From: Brugia malayi
Lineage: Eukaryota > Nematoda > Chromadorea > Rhabditida > Onchocercidae
Reading direction: 5' to 3'
Length of the DNA stretch: 64,000 bases
NCBI RefSeq assembly: GCF_000002995.4
Contig: NW_025062475.1
Coordinates: 7,630,187 to 7,694,186, forward strand
The notes under the pieces are model-generated. The model did not search any database and was not told the origin of the DNA. It saw only the letters and a program-made list of their open reading frames with translations. How positions within the stretch are numbered: position 1 is the first letter of the stretch; every line of letters begins with the position of its first letter. This document shows, piece by piece, positions 1-18,942 of this stretch. Made by a program: the position numbers and the translations under genes.

Positions 1-3000
1 GAAAATAAAACAGCATCAACGAGAGCTTTTTTAGGAAAATAAAAGAATAAATGGAAACAATTGTAAAAAATTTATTTAACAAAACTTGTCTTAAATATTC
101 AATATTTTATGCAATCATAAAAACCAGATAGTTATATAAATAATATATTAAATGTTAAATTTCATTTACTTCTTTTTCAAACAAGTAATTTTAACAAATT
201 TAACAACTGAATCAATGATTCTCGATAGTTTGTTTAAATTACTTACGAAAAAAAACTACTTACAAAATTATTTGACCTTGACTTTAATCTTCTTGGGAGA
301 AAGTCTTTAAAAATGATAGCTTTCAGTGACAATCCTGGGATCATCGTTTGGGAAATTTTATATAGTTAATGAAATTCGAAAAGGAACTATTATTGAGATG
401 AGATGACGTCTGCCTAAATCAATCACTGTAACTGTTTCTCATCTACTTGTCATGAACGCAGATCAGTTCGCATTTATCGTTTGTCCAACATTCTGTTCAA
501 TTTCAACATAATAATTAGCACTTAATGCTACCCTAATTACTACCTTACCTTATTCTTATCGATGGTACATACCATCATATTGATTCATTTATCATCATCA
601 TCAATATAATGTTTCTTTTTAAACTATTAAGAATATCGTTACAACGATAATTGCTGTTTCTCGTCCTTTATTATCTCTTAAAATTGTGTCTTTTCTTTTT
701 TGTTTCGTTTTATAGGCTATTAATCTTTAACAGTTTAGAAATATCAAAATGAACAAAAAAGATCAGTTTTAACTTACTAAGGATTGTTGGCAGAAAATAC
801 AGAAATCATATTAGTCAAGAGTTTAACCTTTCCCTCAGAAACTGATTTTTCTGTACAGCAAAGTGATGAAAAATCGACAGTATTCAATTATTTTTTGGAA
901 TCGTTTCATCTTTCCACTTTTTTATTTCATCCCTTTTTATTTATATCTTCAATTTGCATTTTATGTCATTTAATAATAACCTTCCATGGGGTTATCAAAA
1001 AGCTACAAACAAAGGCATCACATTCCTTAATTAGCTTTAATTAAATTAAATTTCTTTCAGCCCCGTATTATATTTTATATAATACAATACTGTTGGTATT
1101 ATCACATTTTTGCAGCATTATTTGAACAAGGGTTTCAGTTTTTCAGAAAACTAATTCTTTCTTAAAGAAGGAGAAGAAATAGAGTGAAAAGAAAAAATAT
1201 TTACAGTCTAGTAGATACGAATTATCTGCTTGAAATCACAAAATCTTTTTCAAATGTTGCAATAATTTGTATATTTACCTCTCACATAACTAAAAACAAA
1301 TTAAAGTGACATCTGGATAAAACGGAATATTTTTATTCCGTCATGAATAATGAAGTCTGTCACACCTGAAATACCACCTTGAACTGAGCCAAAATATCTG
1401 TTTGGTTTGATCAACATTACATTTCATCTCAGGTAACCTGATGCGACGCTTTCTTTTTAATTTGAAAACAAGTTCTAGGAAATCCAGAAGTACTGAATAT
1501 ATATCATAATTTTCACAACCAATCATGAAGTCTGTATTTTTTCGATCTCAGTCCTTTTATATACCAGTCATTATGCAAGAAAAAAAATTTCATGAAATCC
1601 AAAATCCAAAGTTCGATTCCTTTAAATTCTTGGAAACTTTTAAAAATTTCAATTTCTATCTCTCTAAGCAAGCGAAAAATAAACTCAAATTTAGCTAGGT
1701 AATAATTTTTGCTGTTTTTGCTGAAACGCGTCAAATAATCAATGTAAGCTTTAGATCCTAGATTAATTTAATTTTCTCGAGATAAAATTAGTAAATTTCG
1801 TTCATCTTTTACCCTTCACTACTCAATTTAACACCCTCTCGGTCTTATTTGCAACTTTCAATCAATTAGTTCACTGACATCAATGAGCCTTGTTACTTGA
1901 AGGATCCTTCACTACCGCCTGCTCTTATTGTTTATTATTATTTGAATTGGACTCTCCATGACAGGTATATGTCATTTTCTTAAATTCAATCAATCGTCAT
2001 CAGCAATACAAGTCATTGTTCGAATTTCGAGTATCACCTACTACTCCATGTTTAAATTTGGCAATACGTTTGTGATCTTTTCTTCAATTGTCTTTGAAAG
2101 TTAGAGAATTAAGAAAACTAAAAGAATGAATAAATTACCGGAAATAAATAATTTTGGTTCAAGCCGTCCAAAAGCTTGTTTGCAAAATCTTAGCCACTCA
2201 GAACTCCCATTTTTTACTGAAGTTTCAAAAGACCGAAGACTGATGCTGGAGATAATAACTACGATTAATGAAAAAGTTATTAACAATGTTTAGCACTGAT
2301 AATGTAAGCTTTAACCATAATGATTAGTAAAGCTGCATGTCATATTATCTCTCAGAGCAATTAAACATTACAATAATATGATAAATGCAATTAGTTCATT
2401 AAAAGCAGATAGAATCAAACTGTGTCTGTTTACTGATTGTCCTATCATTTTATTACTATTCTATCCTTCTATAATCCGTTTGATTCAGTTATAGTGCTTA
2501 GAAATAAGAATGAAATTTCAATTAATATTGGAAGTGATAATGACTAACTGATAAGCATTTGCTTAGCACATCTTTAATAAGCCTTACTGCTCAATTTGAA
2601 AAATTGACAGTAAAAATGGTATGATTGTTATTACTCTAATTACAATACTGTAAATGGCACTATCATTGTGATTATAGATCATATCAGTTGATATTATTTA
2701 AAATGTCATTAAAAATAGCTGTGATATTTTGATCTGGTGATTTTCCTCATTATTGAAGTTATTTTACTTATTATTGATCTTAATCAACAATTAAGGGCAG
2801 CAAAGACAAGTTTGTTCCTCTTTCATGAGAATTCTTCTTTCATAATGTTTAGTTTTGCAATAAACCGTTTAAAATGTTTGCGAAATAAATCTGTGGAAGA
2901 CAAATTCTTATTTTTCTTCATTTGTTGTTTCAATTTGGGGAAGATTTGATGAAACAATAAAACTGATGGGAAAGCGATTATTGTTGTACTTTAAAATTAT

Positions 3001-5953
3001 TATTTTTTAAGGTCAACAATAATCGCTTAGAAAGTTGATGGAATTCACACCAAGCAATCAACTTTGTCATATAACAAAGTGTACTCTAAGTTTGTGGTTC
3101 CCTAAAGAATTTATTCAACATTTATGTAGATGCCCCTCATGGGGATTCTTGTTATCATCTAGCAGTAATTGGGTATTCTTTTTATTCCTCAAATTAGTTT
3201 TAGAAGGTATGAATGAAGAAATCGAAGGCGATAACCGAACGGTCATTAATGTTTTCACAGTTTTATGAATTTTTTTTTTGGCGGTTATTTGTGATAATAA
3301 GTTTCCATCGTGTTATAAGTTTTCGAATTCTTTTCATTTAATTATTTCAATAGCAAAATATGCACAAACTAATTTATTCCTCTTATATAGTGTAGAAATA
3401 ATCGTTTTTAGTCTTTTTTATTGTAATTATAAACCGCACCTTTCCAAGAATTTGAGAATCTTAACAGATTTGGAATTAAAAGAAGTTTGTTGTTAATTAC
3501 ATATTTAATTAAAACAACTGCGAGATTTTGAAACATTTAGGACTTTCGTAGATAAGTCTTGTTCGAAGATAAGTAGTTTATAAATTCAAATTTAGAAATT
3601 TAGACTTGAATTAGGTCTCCCAAACATATTGTGAAAAAGTTATGTATGGCTAACAGCATTATCTCAGTTTGTTACCCGCTGTGTTCTAACCCAAAAAATC
3701 ATTACTCCCCTTTCTCCTCCTCATAACAACACACAAACAAACAAATGCCGCTTGATTCTGTGCACCTTATTTGAATTTTAATTTCAGTTGGTCGCATTAT
3801 TCGTCTCTTCGAAATTCGGTAACCTTTTTTCCGATAGAAGACTGAAACTTTCCTTTTTCTATTTGATGCTTAGAATTTATTGCCAATTTCCTTTTTTTTA
3901 AAAAAAGAAAGCAAAATTGGAAATCATCGAAAAAGGTTGAGTTGCTCAGTTTTGATTTTTATTAAATTTAAAAATTGTTATCATATCGATTCTTTCAAAG
4001 ATGCTTTTTATAGTATTACAATATTGGTAGCTAAAGCTCAGTGATAGTAACAAATCTGTAAAGAGCTAATGGAAGTTGTAACTAACGAACAGTTATGGTT
4101 TTGTAGTCTGTGATAACAATGATACATTTATGATAGATCAAGAAAGTATTTTAGTTACATGTACTCAAATAAACGGCGTATTTTGATTAGGTGCCTACTG
4201 TCAGAATTCATTAATCTTATTCGTCCCACAAAATCTTTTGAAAGCATTGGAATTTTACATTCTTCCAAGAAAGCAATAAAGAGAAGTTGGAAGCTAAAAA
4301 AGAGCTGAGAAGATTTAACGGTATTTAAATGAGCAGTTGCTTGTCAGCTTTCCTCCTCTTTCCTCTGCGGTATGCTTTGTTTTGATAACGGTAACACCTC
4401 AACACAAGGATCCCTTATGTTGCTTAATCGCATCCTTTAAGGTACGCCTACCCTTTGCTTAATTTTCTTAATAACGATCTCATCTTCAATTTTCTTCTCT
4501 TCATTGACCTTAGCTATTTGCTACCAGCAGTGGTTACTATTTGTTTCAAGTACACTTGTAGTACCAAACAGGAACTTTTTTATTTATCTGCTCCAATTTT
4601 TTTTTTCTTTTCTATTATATTTTGTTTGAAATAACGAGTAAATCGGTTCAATTTATCCATCATCCTTTTCAAATTATCACATTCAAAGAACTGCATTTAA
4701 AATTCAATTTATCCACTTTCATCTGGAATATTTATCCAGTAATATCTCAGTTTTTGCTATCACGTGATATTTGATATGATATAAATCAAATGATTTCGGG
4801 TAATATTTCTAATTAAGTAATTATTGGATAACATTCTTACTCTTCAATTTAATTAGGTTATGTAAAAAAAAAAAAAAAAAAAACACTGGATGGATAGTAA
4901 AATAAAAGACAGAGAGTAAGGAAGTAAGGACACTGATCTTTCTGATTTCGGTTTGATGCTCACTTCCTGAGGTAACCTGTATCAAGTCATTCATTCACCT
5001 TCTCATTTTTCCGCATATTTCTTCGTTTGCATGTCGCAGTAATGTTTGTTCTGATTATTATTTCTGATAACCTAAATTGTCTTCTGATAATTAGCGTCTA
5101 ATGATTTCAAATCATATCACTGTTATTACAATTCATCTTTTAATTTCTTAGCAACAATCAATTTCATCCCGTGTTTGTATTATCCGATATGATATTCTTC
5201 CAACCGACACTTCCTCAGAGAAGGATCAGTTGACTAAGACACAGGGAAGTGGAATTGTTGCGCTCAGCCTCAATTAGTGGATGCTTGAGTGACGTCGACG
5301 GCAGTGAACTATGGACTGAATGTTCTGGCAATAAATCAACTCTGTGCGAAAATTTCATTTTAATAAATATAGACGATTAATTAATTCTATAGAATTTTTC
5401 ATTTTATGGGACTGAAGCACCAAAAGCTTTTAATAGCTCTGAAATATCAAGGATGCAAGTTTTATGATTTGAGTATTTAAGAGTTAGCTATCCAAAACAG
5501 AAAAAAAAAAAGAAAATAAGTAAGTCGATCATGTTCTTTTGTTCAAAATTTTCCAAGTTATCGCAGACTAAGAATTCTTTATTGCATTTAAATTGTCACA
5601 TCTAAATTTTTGATTTCCAGTGATTGTAAGGTCCGTTTATTTCAAGCTAAATCTGAGTCTTAGAATTCAATGCTTAAATTGAGTTAAGCATTAATGTATA
5701 TATACCCATCGACTAGTACAATATAGCTTTCATAATGTTTTTATTGGTTTCTGTTGTTTCCATCTGCTTATTCAAAAATTAGAGAATTATCATTACTTTT
5801 CTCTGGAAATTTATTTCAGTTCATTTTGGACAAGTGAGATAAAAAATATTTCACTTTACTGAACAGAATGCCGTTAGTAACTTTAACAGAAAGTAAAAAT
5901 TTTGCTCATGCTCATGAAAGTAATCACAAACTATTTCTGTATTTTGCAGTTGA
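1..5953. other. AT-rich region without a convincing gene
   Basis: Both strands carry only short open frames (up to 86 codons), rich in Phe, Ile, Lys and Asn, without recognisable domains and without splice-compatible neighbours. A 21-base poly-A run lies at 4864-4884. A 15-base inverted repeat lies at 2972-3028. Unseen short exons cannot be excluded. The last part presumably holds the promoter and outron of the gene that starts at 5954. Confidence 0.6.
2972..3028. repeat. Perfect 15-bp inverted repeat
   Basis: AAGCGATTATTGTTG at 2972-2986 is matched by its exact reverse complement at 3014-3028, with a 27-base AT-rich spacer. No coding context. Confidence 0.9.
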
Positions 5954-8900
5954 ATGATGAAAATTCTGCTAATAACTGCATTATCATTATCATGGTCATG
6001 GTCAATCTTGTGCACCACATTGGACTCTTCACGAGGCATATTTTGGCTAAGTAGTAAGCTGGAAAATATTGAGTGGCGAAAAGGTTGCTTGACAACAGCT
6101 GGATGTGCACAGCCACGATTTCAACTATCACTCTTAAATGCTATCACTAATGAAAAATTGTCGAAGAGTTGGCTTATTACACCAAAGCTTATGCAGGTTA
6201 GAACTATTAGGTAGTTTCTTTTCAGTTTCTCTTCAACAATTTAATAATTAAATTGTGAAATTTTAAGATTGTTGCATGAATTTTAAAGAAATTATTGATT
6301 ATAATTGTTCAGAAAAATGAAGCGATCTATAAACAGAATAATTTTTAATCAGAGTGATATAAAAAAGGAAGCGAGAAAAGGAAGCATGAATGAGAATAAT
6401 TCTAAATATTGATGCTGTGAATTCTTCAAATACCAGAGTTATCTTTGAAGTACTAGAATTTGAAAACTTTTTTAAAAGTAAAACTAAAAAGTTTCAAAAT
6501 TTAGACTTATCTAAACTATAAATTATACCAATAAATGTAATTTTGGGAATTAGTATTTTCGTGGCCTACAAAAGATTTTATTTTGAGTTAGAGATTAATG
6601 CATCATTTGAATGATTTTTGAAAATTAAATATTAGTGTGTCACGTCACTTCTACAACATGTGCTACATATACATTCTATGACATCAAAGGGCGAAGTAAT
6701 TAGCTAGGACGCCACCGGGTCGTGTCTTTGATGGATGATTGTTTGCTGATCTTTGACAATTGATCATATGCTTTTCAGCGAATGTCTGTTAAGTACAGGA
6801 AATTTTCCATTTAAATAATAATGATTATTGGCTCTATAAAATGGTTTTCTTGATAAACTTAGCTAAACCTAAAATCTTGATCGAAATACAGCGCAGAGAG
6901 GTTTGATTAAAGATTAACAGAAATTAAAGGTTGCTGTTTCGTAGAACAATTTCATTTTTAGCAGTTTTTTCTAGAACTTCAGATTAATTTGCAAAATTAA
7001 CTTTGAAATTTGCAGGAAAGGCAGCGTATATATGTGACGCATTGGAGTGACGGTAGTCCGAATGATATTCAGATTTCATGCGAAGTCATAGGTGTAGATC
7101 CGACTTATGGATTTCCAAGAATCTGTGATTCGTCCGCTTCAGTTGACGTTTATCAAAATGAAGTAAATTTAGTAAAAGACTTATAGTTTCAATCGGGAAG
7201 CATTTCAAAACACTTGAACTTATAAAATTGTTTCTTTTCAATACATATGCATATTTAAATTTAAGTCATAAAATTTCAAGTTCATGTGCAAGATTTTTTT
7301 TAGCAATTTTGAAGTGACTAAAACATTTGTATTACACATCTTGCTATTGTAATGAGTGTTCTAAGGTAGTCTGAAAAGAAGGCAGAACAAATAGATTGGG
7401 CTCATGCCAAGAATAAGAGTTGGAGCAAATGAGGAATTTATTTATTCTGAAATCTGCTTCTGTTTTGATTTATCAGAAAATTACAGAAAATAATAAAAAG
7501 TGATAAATATGATTGAAAATGATGTTTAATAAAATGAAATTAATGCACTATTAAAATCAAAAGATGGATAAAATGTACAAAGTGATACTTTTTTCTTATA
7601 GTTATGTTACTTTCCGTTTCTTTCGCATTGCAAACCGTTGAAATCATTATTTTGTTTTGAAACGCAGAAATTGCTAAAAAATCTAGGTGAAATAAAATTT
7701 CTACCACATTTAAAATAATTGAAAATGGCAGCAACATATCCCGCTTTTCTTGTGGCATAGAATCATCTTAAAGCTATTTTCAATTTCATCAAAAAGCTAA
7801 CCAATGGATGGAATAATTTATTTTGAAACACTTTTATTCGTTTCACTTATATAAAGTTTCATTATTGCGCAACTAGAATTATTTTCCTTTTTATCTGCAT
7901 TAAATAAAATTTAATTCACAATTGAAATTCATGAAATAATAGAGTTAGACTTACTATTATTTCCTAACATTTTCAACAATTATAGGAGAAAAGCCTTCAG
8001 AAAAGATCTGGCACTATATCATTAGGCGCTGATGGCAAAATCAACATCAGGTTGACAGCTCGATGTTTCAACAGCACGATAACCACGGAGAGACATGAAG
8101 AGCGATGTCCCTGGTGCATCGAATACAGTGATGATACTATGATCAATCAACAGGTAAGTATTTTTTTCGTTCTTCGCTGCATTTAAAATATCTGTGTCAC
8201 ACTACTGTCCACTTACTCAATGATACCAATTCTCTATTAATTCTAGTCATCTCATAGTCTATATCATAGTCATGCAAAATTTATATACATCTTTTTTACT
8301 GACATAACTAACTCATAACACTAAAGCAACAACCAGTATTTAATTGGAATCATGCTGCAATTTTTCTGAATTATCCAGATGCTTTTTGCTCTTAGCGTAT
8401 AAATGCCGAAGATGCAGCAATGAGGAAAGTAAATTTTTCAGTACCCAGAAGATTTGAAATCTGGTTTTGTGCAATTTGTTGGAACCGAAAGTCATCTGAA
8501 TATTCTGCTGACAGTACTTGCTCTGACAGCAGCACTGAGTAGTGCATTTTGCGCATTCATTCTCTATCTTTACGTTCGGCAGAAGAAAAGTAGAGATTTA
8601 TCACCCAAAAAATGTCAATTACCTGGTGAGATAGGTACAGCGCATATAATGATGCATAATGAATCATCCAATGGTTCCGTTGAGAGTACCAGGTGAGCTA
8701 CTTCAATATTTAAATCAGGATTCAGAGTTTTCATATCACTGTTGTCTTTAAGCAGTGTATTTTAGGTTCTGTCCAGAAAATCTTGATATGGCTGAAAATG
8801 TTACGTAATTGCAACTTTTCTAGCTATTCATAGCTAACACTATTAAGACAATTCATTAGCTATTGCAGGTATGATATCCCTTGGGATCACAAGTATCGTC

Positions 8901-9115
8901 TAATACCGAGATGGACAAGCTCGAGAAGCAATTCCAGTGGTGTATCACCACCAGATACGTCATCTACATTTACTACATCATCGCAGCATTCAAAACCAAC
9001 AAAAATTATCGTTGGAAATATCTTAAATCAAATAAATTCGGCAAATTCATCGATTTATGAAAGACCTGAAGACGACGTTTTAGGTGTATATGATCTGAAA
9101 CAATGCGTGTGTTGA
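5954..9115 (+). CDS. Unrecognised single-pass membrane protein, secreted ectodomain
   Basis: Five exons join in frame: 5954-6196, 7016-7162, 7986-8153, 8442-8692 and 8869-9115, giving 351 residues. The N-terminus is a clear signal peptide (about residues 1-20). The ectodomain of about 185 residues has seven scattered cysteines (motifs GCLTTAGC, ISCEV, RICDS, ARCFN, CPWC). One hydrophobic segment (about residues 206-232) is followed by basic RQKKSR, which suggests type I topology. The cytoplasmic tail of about 120 residues is Ser/Thr-rich, contains the aromatic stretch YDIPWDHKYRLIPRW and ends in CVC. The start is chosen because a TTTTGCAG acceptor ends four bases before the ATG pair at 5954, as in trans-spliced nematode mRNAs. 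AATAAA signals follow at 9411 and 9553. I do not recognise the family; a nematode-restricted surface or adhesion protein is a guess. The exon structure is well supported, the function is not. Confidence 0.8.
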
Positions 9116-12100
9116 ATCCAGTAAATAATGTACCAGTATTTACTGTACATATTAAATTTAATTTGTGAAATGTACACATTTGAACTAGAAATTCTGAAAG
9201 TGAAGGTATTAATCTGATACATTATTACCTCGTATCACGTGATCTCTTTCGATGCCTGTTATGATCTCATTTGATGTAAATATTCACCTAAATAGTAATA
9301 CTAATTCCCTGGAAAAAAAAAAAAAAAAAAAAAAAAAAACAAGAAAGAAAAACCTGGAAGATGTTAAATATGACGTAAAGTGCTTCTTGAGACTTGCTGT
9401 AAATATTTACAATAAAATAGTACCAAAGATTCCAGATGACCTACTGCTTCTTGAATGCTAATCCAACCTAAAGTATAAATAACCTTCAAGTAACTTGAAG
9501 TGTACTTTCGAGAGAATATGTATAAATTGTTTGTCACAAAAAAGTTTGTTTCAATAAAACATTGTAACATTTATTTACAGCAATGACTCGACAGATTCTA
9601 TCCAAAATATATATAACATATATCAATGGAACCGCGATAGAAGTAGAGAAATGATATGTAAGAAATAGAAGGAATGCGTAATGATTATGCAACAAAGATG
9701 CTTTTGTCGCTTAGCCCGAAAGAAGGACATGTTTTGAAGCCTTAATGTGAACTTATAAGTTAAGAAAACAAAAAGGATGAAAAACAATATGAGGGAAGAG
9801 AACAGCTGTTCGTTTTCTATAAAAAATGAAATTTCTACAAGAATAATAATACTACTTAAGTAGATATACTTTGGGCGAAGAAAGTTTAGTGATTTTGTGT
9901 GGATTAAATGAATTCTAATTTGATATAAAAATAATTCGAAAATGGCATTTAGGCTGAAATGCGATTGCTGCATGACAAACAATAAAAGTGGTCTTATAAT
10001 GAGTTTAATTAATAAAAGGATTGTAACTAGCAATTTTGTAGTCTGATGCCTAGTTGGCATATTTGAAAAATGAAAATAGTTAAATAATAAATTACAATTA
10101 TCAATGGTTATCTTCCTGGTTAAGAATAGAGAAGCTCAAAATCTGTGAAAAAAGGGACATAGAAAAAAATAAAATACCTGAACTTTAAGTTTCCTCATTA
10201 CATCAAAATTTTCTTAAAAGAATTCATATTGTTTATAAATTTGAAACTGTGGTACATGAAAGTAAGGATACCAATTTAAATCATTTTCTATTTTAACTTG
10301 AAGACTTTCTAATTCAAATTTTCTTGCATTTAATTTTCCTTACTTTTAAAGTACTATGCAATATTAAATGTTTTATAAGTTATGAATAAATTCTTAGCAG
10401 CTTAGAAATATGTGCATGGATCTTAGGAAATTTGTGCAGATTCTAGTTTTTAGCTCTGCTAGACCTATTCATTAATGGATTTTATTGCTTAGCTAGTGAG
10501 ATAATCAGTATTGCTACTAAATGTCATCTTTGAAGTCTTCATCGATTTTTACATAAGAAATTGAATTTTTGCTTGCTTATTCAGCTGATCTATGATCTAT
10601 GCACGGTTACAGGCTAGAACTTCTGACGTATTTTATTTCGGTCAGGTGCGGGATTTATGAATTTCATCTAGACAGCGTTGTTACAAACTTATAAATTATT
10701 TTATTGCAACTGCTATAAACTATTCTTCTGGGAGAAATTTTTAAATATAAATTTTATATAGATTTTCATATTGTTTTTTTCTGGACAAGTCCGAGACTAT
10801 TTAGATGATCCATTTGTTGACACATTCACCCACAAAAATTAATTTTTAATTTATTGGATTTCTTTTCCACTTCGATCATAAAATTTGGCACTTCGATACC
10901 AAAAATACACTCTGCCTATTTCATATTTATGCTGTTTATTCATGTTGAGTAAATTCTTTTGTTTCGCTTCCTAAATTTATTATGGCCTTTTAATTCCTTT
11001 ATTGATTTATCGTTAAATTCAATTAGATTAATATTAATGAGCACTACTCGCATATCATTTCCAGTATAAAATTGATAATTTGAAATGTGATCGATAATTG
11101 TATGTGTCGCATATTTTGACGAATTAGAATAATGTTTAGACGAAAATGGTAAGAAATAAAAAGAGAAAAATGATCAAACATTTAATGAAAGAAAGGAAAA
11201 TTGTACTGGTACCTCATTTGAACCTCCGAACCAAATGCTTCAGTTTTTCCAAAAGAACTGGTGAATGATCCATTTCTTACATTTATTGCTCAATTATAAT
11301 TATGAGTATTTCGTCAGGCATTATTAAGCTATCGTTGTAATTTTATTGTCCTTATCCTTAAGCCTAGGCTAGGCTAAAAGTAATCTGATGAATTCGATAT
11401 TTACTGATCAAACAGTTAGTATTTTTGTGATCAGTGTGATTGTGATTGATTACAATGATATTTGTGTCACATTTCAGCGAGTTAGCATAATGATGAAATT
11501 TTTGTATTGATTCGGCTGTCTTAATCTTTATAAAAGTAGAAGTAAAGCACTACCGATTTTTTGCCACAATTTATTCCTAAGTTTTTTTCGTTGTTTAGTC
11601 AATAAAATGTTTTAGTCCAAATGGTGTAAACTAATCGTGTTTAGAAATATTAATAATTGATTTTATTACCATATCACTTTGTAATACATCCGCTTAAATT
11701 CTTTTGTTAATGTTAGCATTGCAAAAAAGTGCCAAACAACACAAGTTCAAATCCTTATTTTCAACAGCTGCTATCTGTTAGTTTCAAATCAATAATGTTA
11801 AAGCTTATCCCTCCTACCGTTAAGCATCCTAGCATCGTTTGTCACTTCTAACACATACAATCTATCAATTAAATGACATTTACGTCAACAGGACCATTTT
11901 TTATTTGTTGGAAGAAACGTTTGCATGGAGAAGAAGGAAATATGGATAGATAGAAAAGTTTGCTTTTTAACTGATATTTTTTGCTTTTGTTTAAGACTTT
12001 AGCCAATAAGAGCAAGAGTTCTACACAACCACCAAGTTACTTTCAGTCGAAGCGCCTCACTGAGACAACAGCGCAGATGATTACTGCAGAGATAAATGAG

Positions 12101-12515
12101 CAGTTTGAAATTACTGCTTCAACCGAAGTTCACTGAACTGATGCTGAAGTGAGGTGTGTTGTGATAGAAGAAGCTAACCGCTATTTGACTGAACTGGAGA
12201 TGATGATATTTCTGGTACAATTCAAGAGAAACGATCATTTCATAGTAAAGCAAAGGAGAGAGAGAGAGAGAAGAAGACGGCAAGAGAGAGTGCGGTTGCA
12301 ACATAGACAGATGTTACTGACCCGAGCGGTGTAACATCGACAGCGGCGGTAGCACTTCTGAGGGGTGGTGTTGGTAGTAGTGGTCTTGTCAGCATTGAAA
12401 GTTGGCATATCGCTTCGTTCAGTTTAATCTCTCGCTGCTTCTGCTTTACTTGTGGTTCAGTTTGCAGAAGCCTTTCTGGTCATTACCTCATCCGGAATCG
12501 GGGACAACTACAAGG
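9116..12515. other. 3' UTR, intergenic region and coronin upstream region
   Basis: The first 450 bases hold the 3' end of the membrane-protein gene, with AATAAA at 9411-9416 and 9553-9558. The middle is AT-rich and empty. A 145-codon minus-strand open frame at 9623-10060 looks spurious. From about 12000 the sequence becomes richer in C and G, with a purine GAGA run near 12256-12275 and GTGGTAG-type motifs. This is probably the promoter and 5' UTR of coronin. Confidence 0.6.
9313..9339. repeat. 27-base poly-A tract
   Basis: Uninterrupted run of A in the likely 3' UTR of the preceding gene, upstream of its two AATAAA signals. It is encoded in the genome, not a poly-A tail end, because transcribed-looking sequence and signals follow it. 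Confidence 0.9.
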
Positions 12516-17729
<5,214 letters not shown>

Positions 17730-18942
17730 GAAGATTAAAGATCTTTGTGGTGCTTATTCGGGAAATGCGAGACTGTGACGGGAATTGTCCTTATTATTCT
17801 TACCCATTAATAGACAAAAAAGGCTCCAGCAAAGGGAGACACTCACCTAAAGATGAATATGGCAGGGAAGCAAGTGGACAGTGGATGACAACTGGGCTTA
17901 GTAAATTGTTCAGGATTTTTGCTTTAGTGCTATTTTAGTGCCTTTTCTTTAAAGAATTGTACTTGTAAACCCATTTAAGGTTAATTTTATGGACTTTCAA
18001 ACCTAATGATCAAAATAAAGAATTTGTAGTAGTATGCGAAATACGAGAATACTCTAAGTCCAGTTTTAATGTTAAGAAAAATATGACTGGAGTGATAGGA
18101 TGCTAGTGTATGCGTACGTATTAATGCATATTAATGCATATCCATGTTTCTGATACTAACTGAGGACTAACGTTTGACATTCTAAATGTATGTAATCTTT
18201 TAAAATGCGTATGACTCCTCAAATTTTATATGTTTTTACTTCCTAAGGCTACACAAAAAAACTCCATATAGCCATCTGAATTACTATTATTTCAGACTAA
18301 AAGCGGTATAACACAACTTTATTCAACAAATATCGCACATTTAAATTTTATAGGTAACAATTCTTGAGAATAAACAGGGAAGATTTTGCATAGGACTCAA
18401 CAACTGCTCGACATTCAAGGAAGTAAACAAAGGCTATGAACTTCATGAAGAGGTACTTTCATCTTAAACAAAACAAAACAGTAGTGCCGAAACAGTTTAC
18501 CTGAGTACATCAGATTGGTCAACGCACTTGATACCTCTACCGCTTCACAAACAATCCATACATAACCTTCTGGTTCACGAATAATCCAAAATTTATCAAA
18601 AAAAGTTGAAGCAATTTTGGTGAGATGGTGGTAACTATATTGCCATTTGCATTTGGGAACAACAATGTTTCAGTGACTTGAGTGACGTTTTTTAAACAAA
18701 TGATACAAAAGAACCTTCTCTAGCTGTGATGATCTTCCTACTGAGGAGACGAGAAATGAGAGATCGAACTTCGGTTTTTTATATCCCTCATTTCATCTAA
18801 AACGCGAAAGGACTAAAACGTCTATGTGTGACACTTCGTCTTTATTATAATCATTGAATGCTTTTAATTAACTTGTTGCAAATCTGAAGCACGAACTTGC
18901 TAAGACGGAGAAAAATCAACAATGAATTAATGAATTCTTAGT
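17730..18942. other. Convergent 3' region of coronin and dyskerin
   Basis: Both flanking genes end here. AATAAA for coronin lies at 18014-18019. A 63-codon open frame at 17747-17938 falls in the coronin 3' UTR and lacks family features. The rest is AT-rich with no supported gene. Confidence 0.6.

Noticed and set aside
1608..1625. GTTCGATTCC, resembling a tRNA T-loop
   Set aside because: No A-box or cloverleaf could be folded around it. The same holds for GTTCAAATCC near 11745.
784..3496. Several 60-86 codon frames on both strands
   Set aside because: Low-complexity hydrophobic or Lys/Asn-rich translations, no compatible exon neighbours, and no family features.
9623..10060. 145-codon minus-strand open frame, the longest without a clear gene
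   Set aside because: Composition is that of AT-rich DNA read through (Phe, Ile, Leu, Tyr rich), no domain, no signal of splicing, and it lies in a 3' intergenic stretch.
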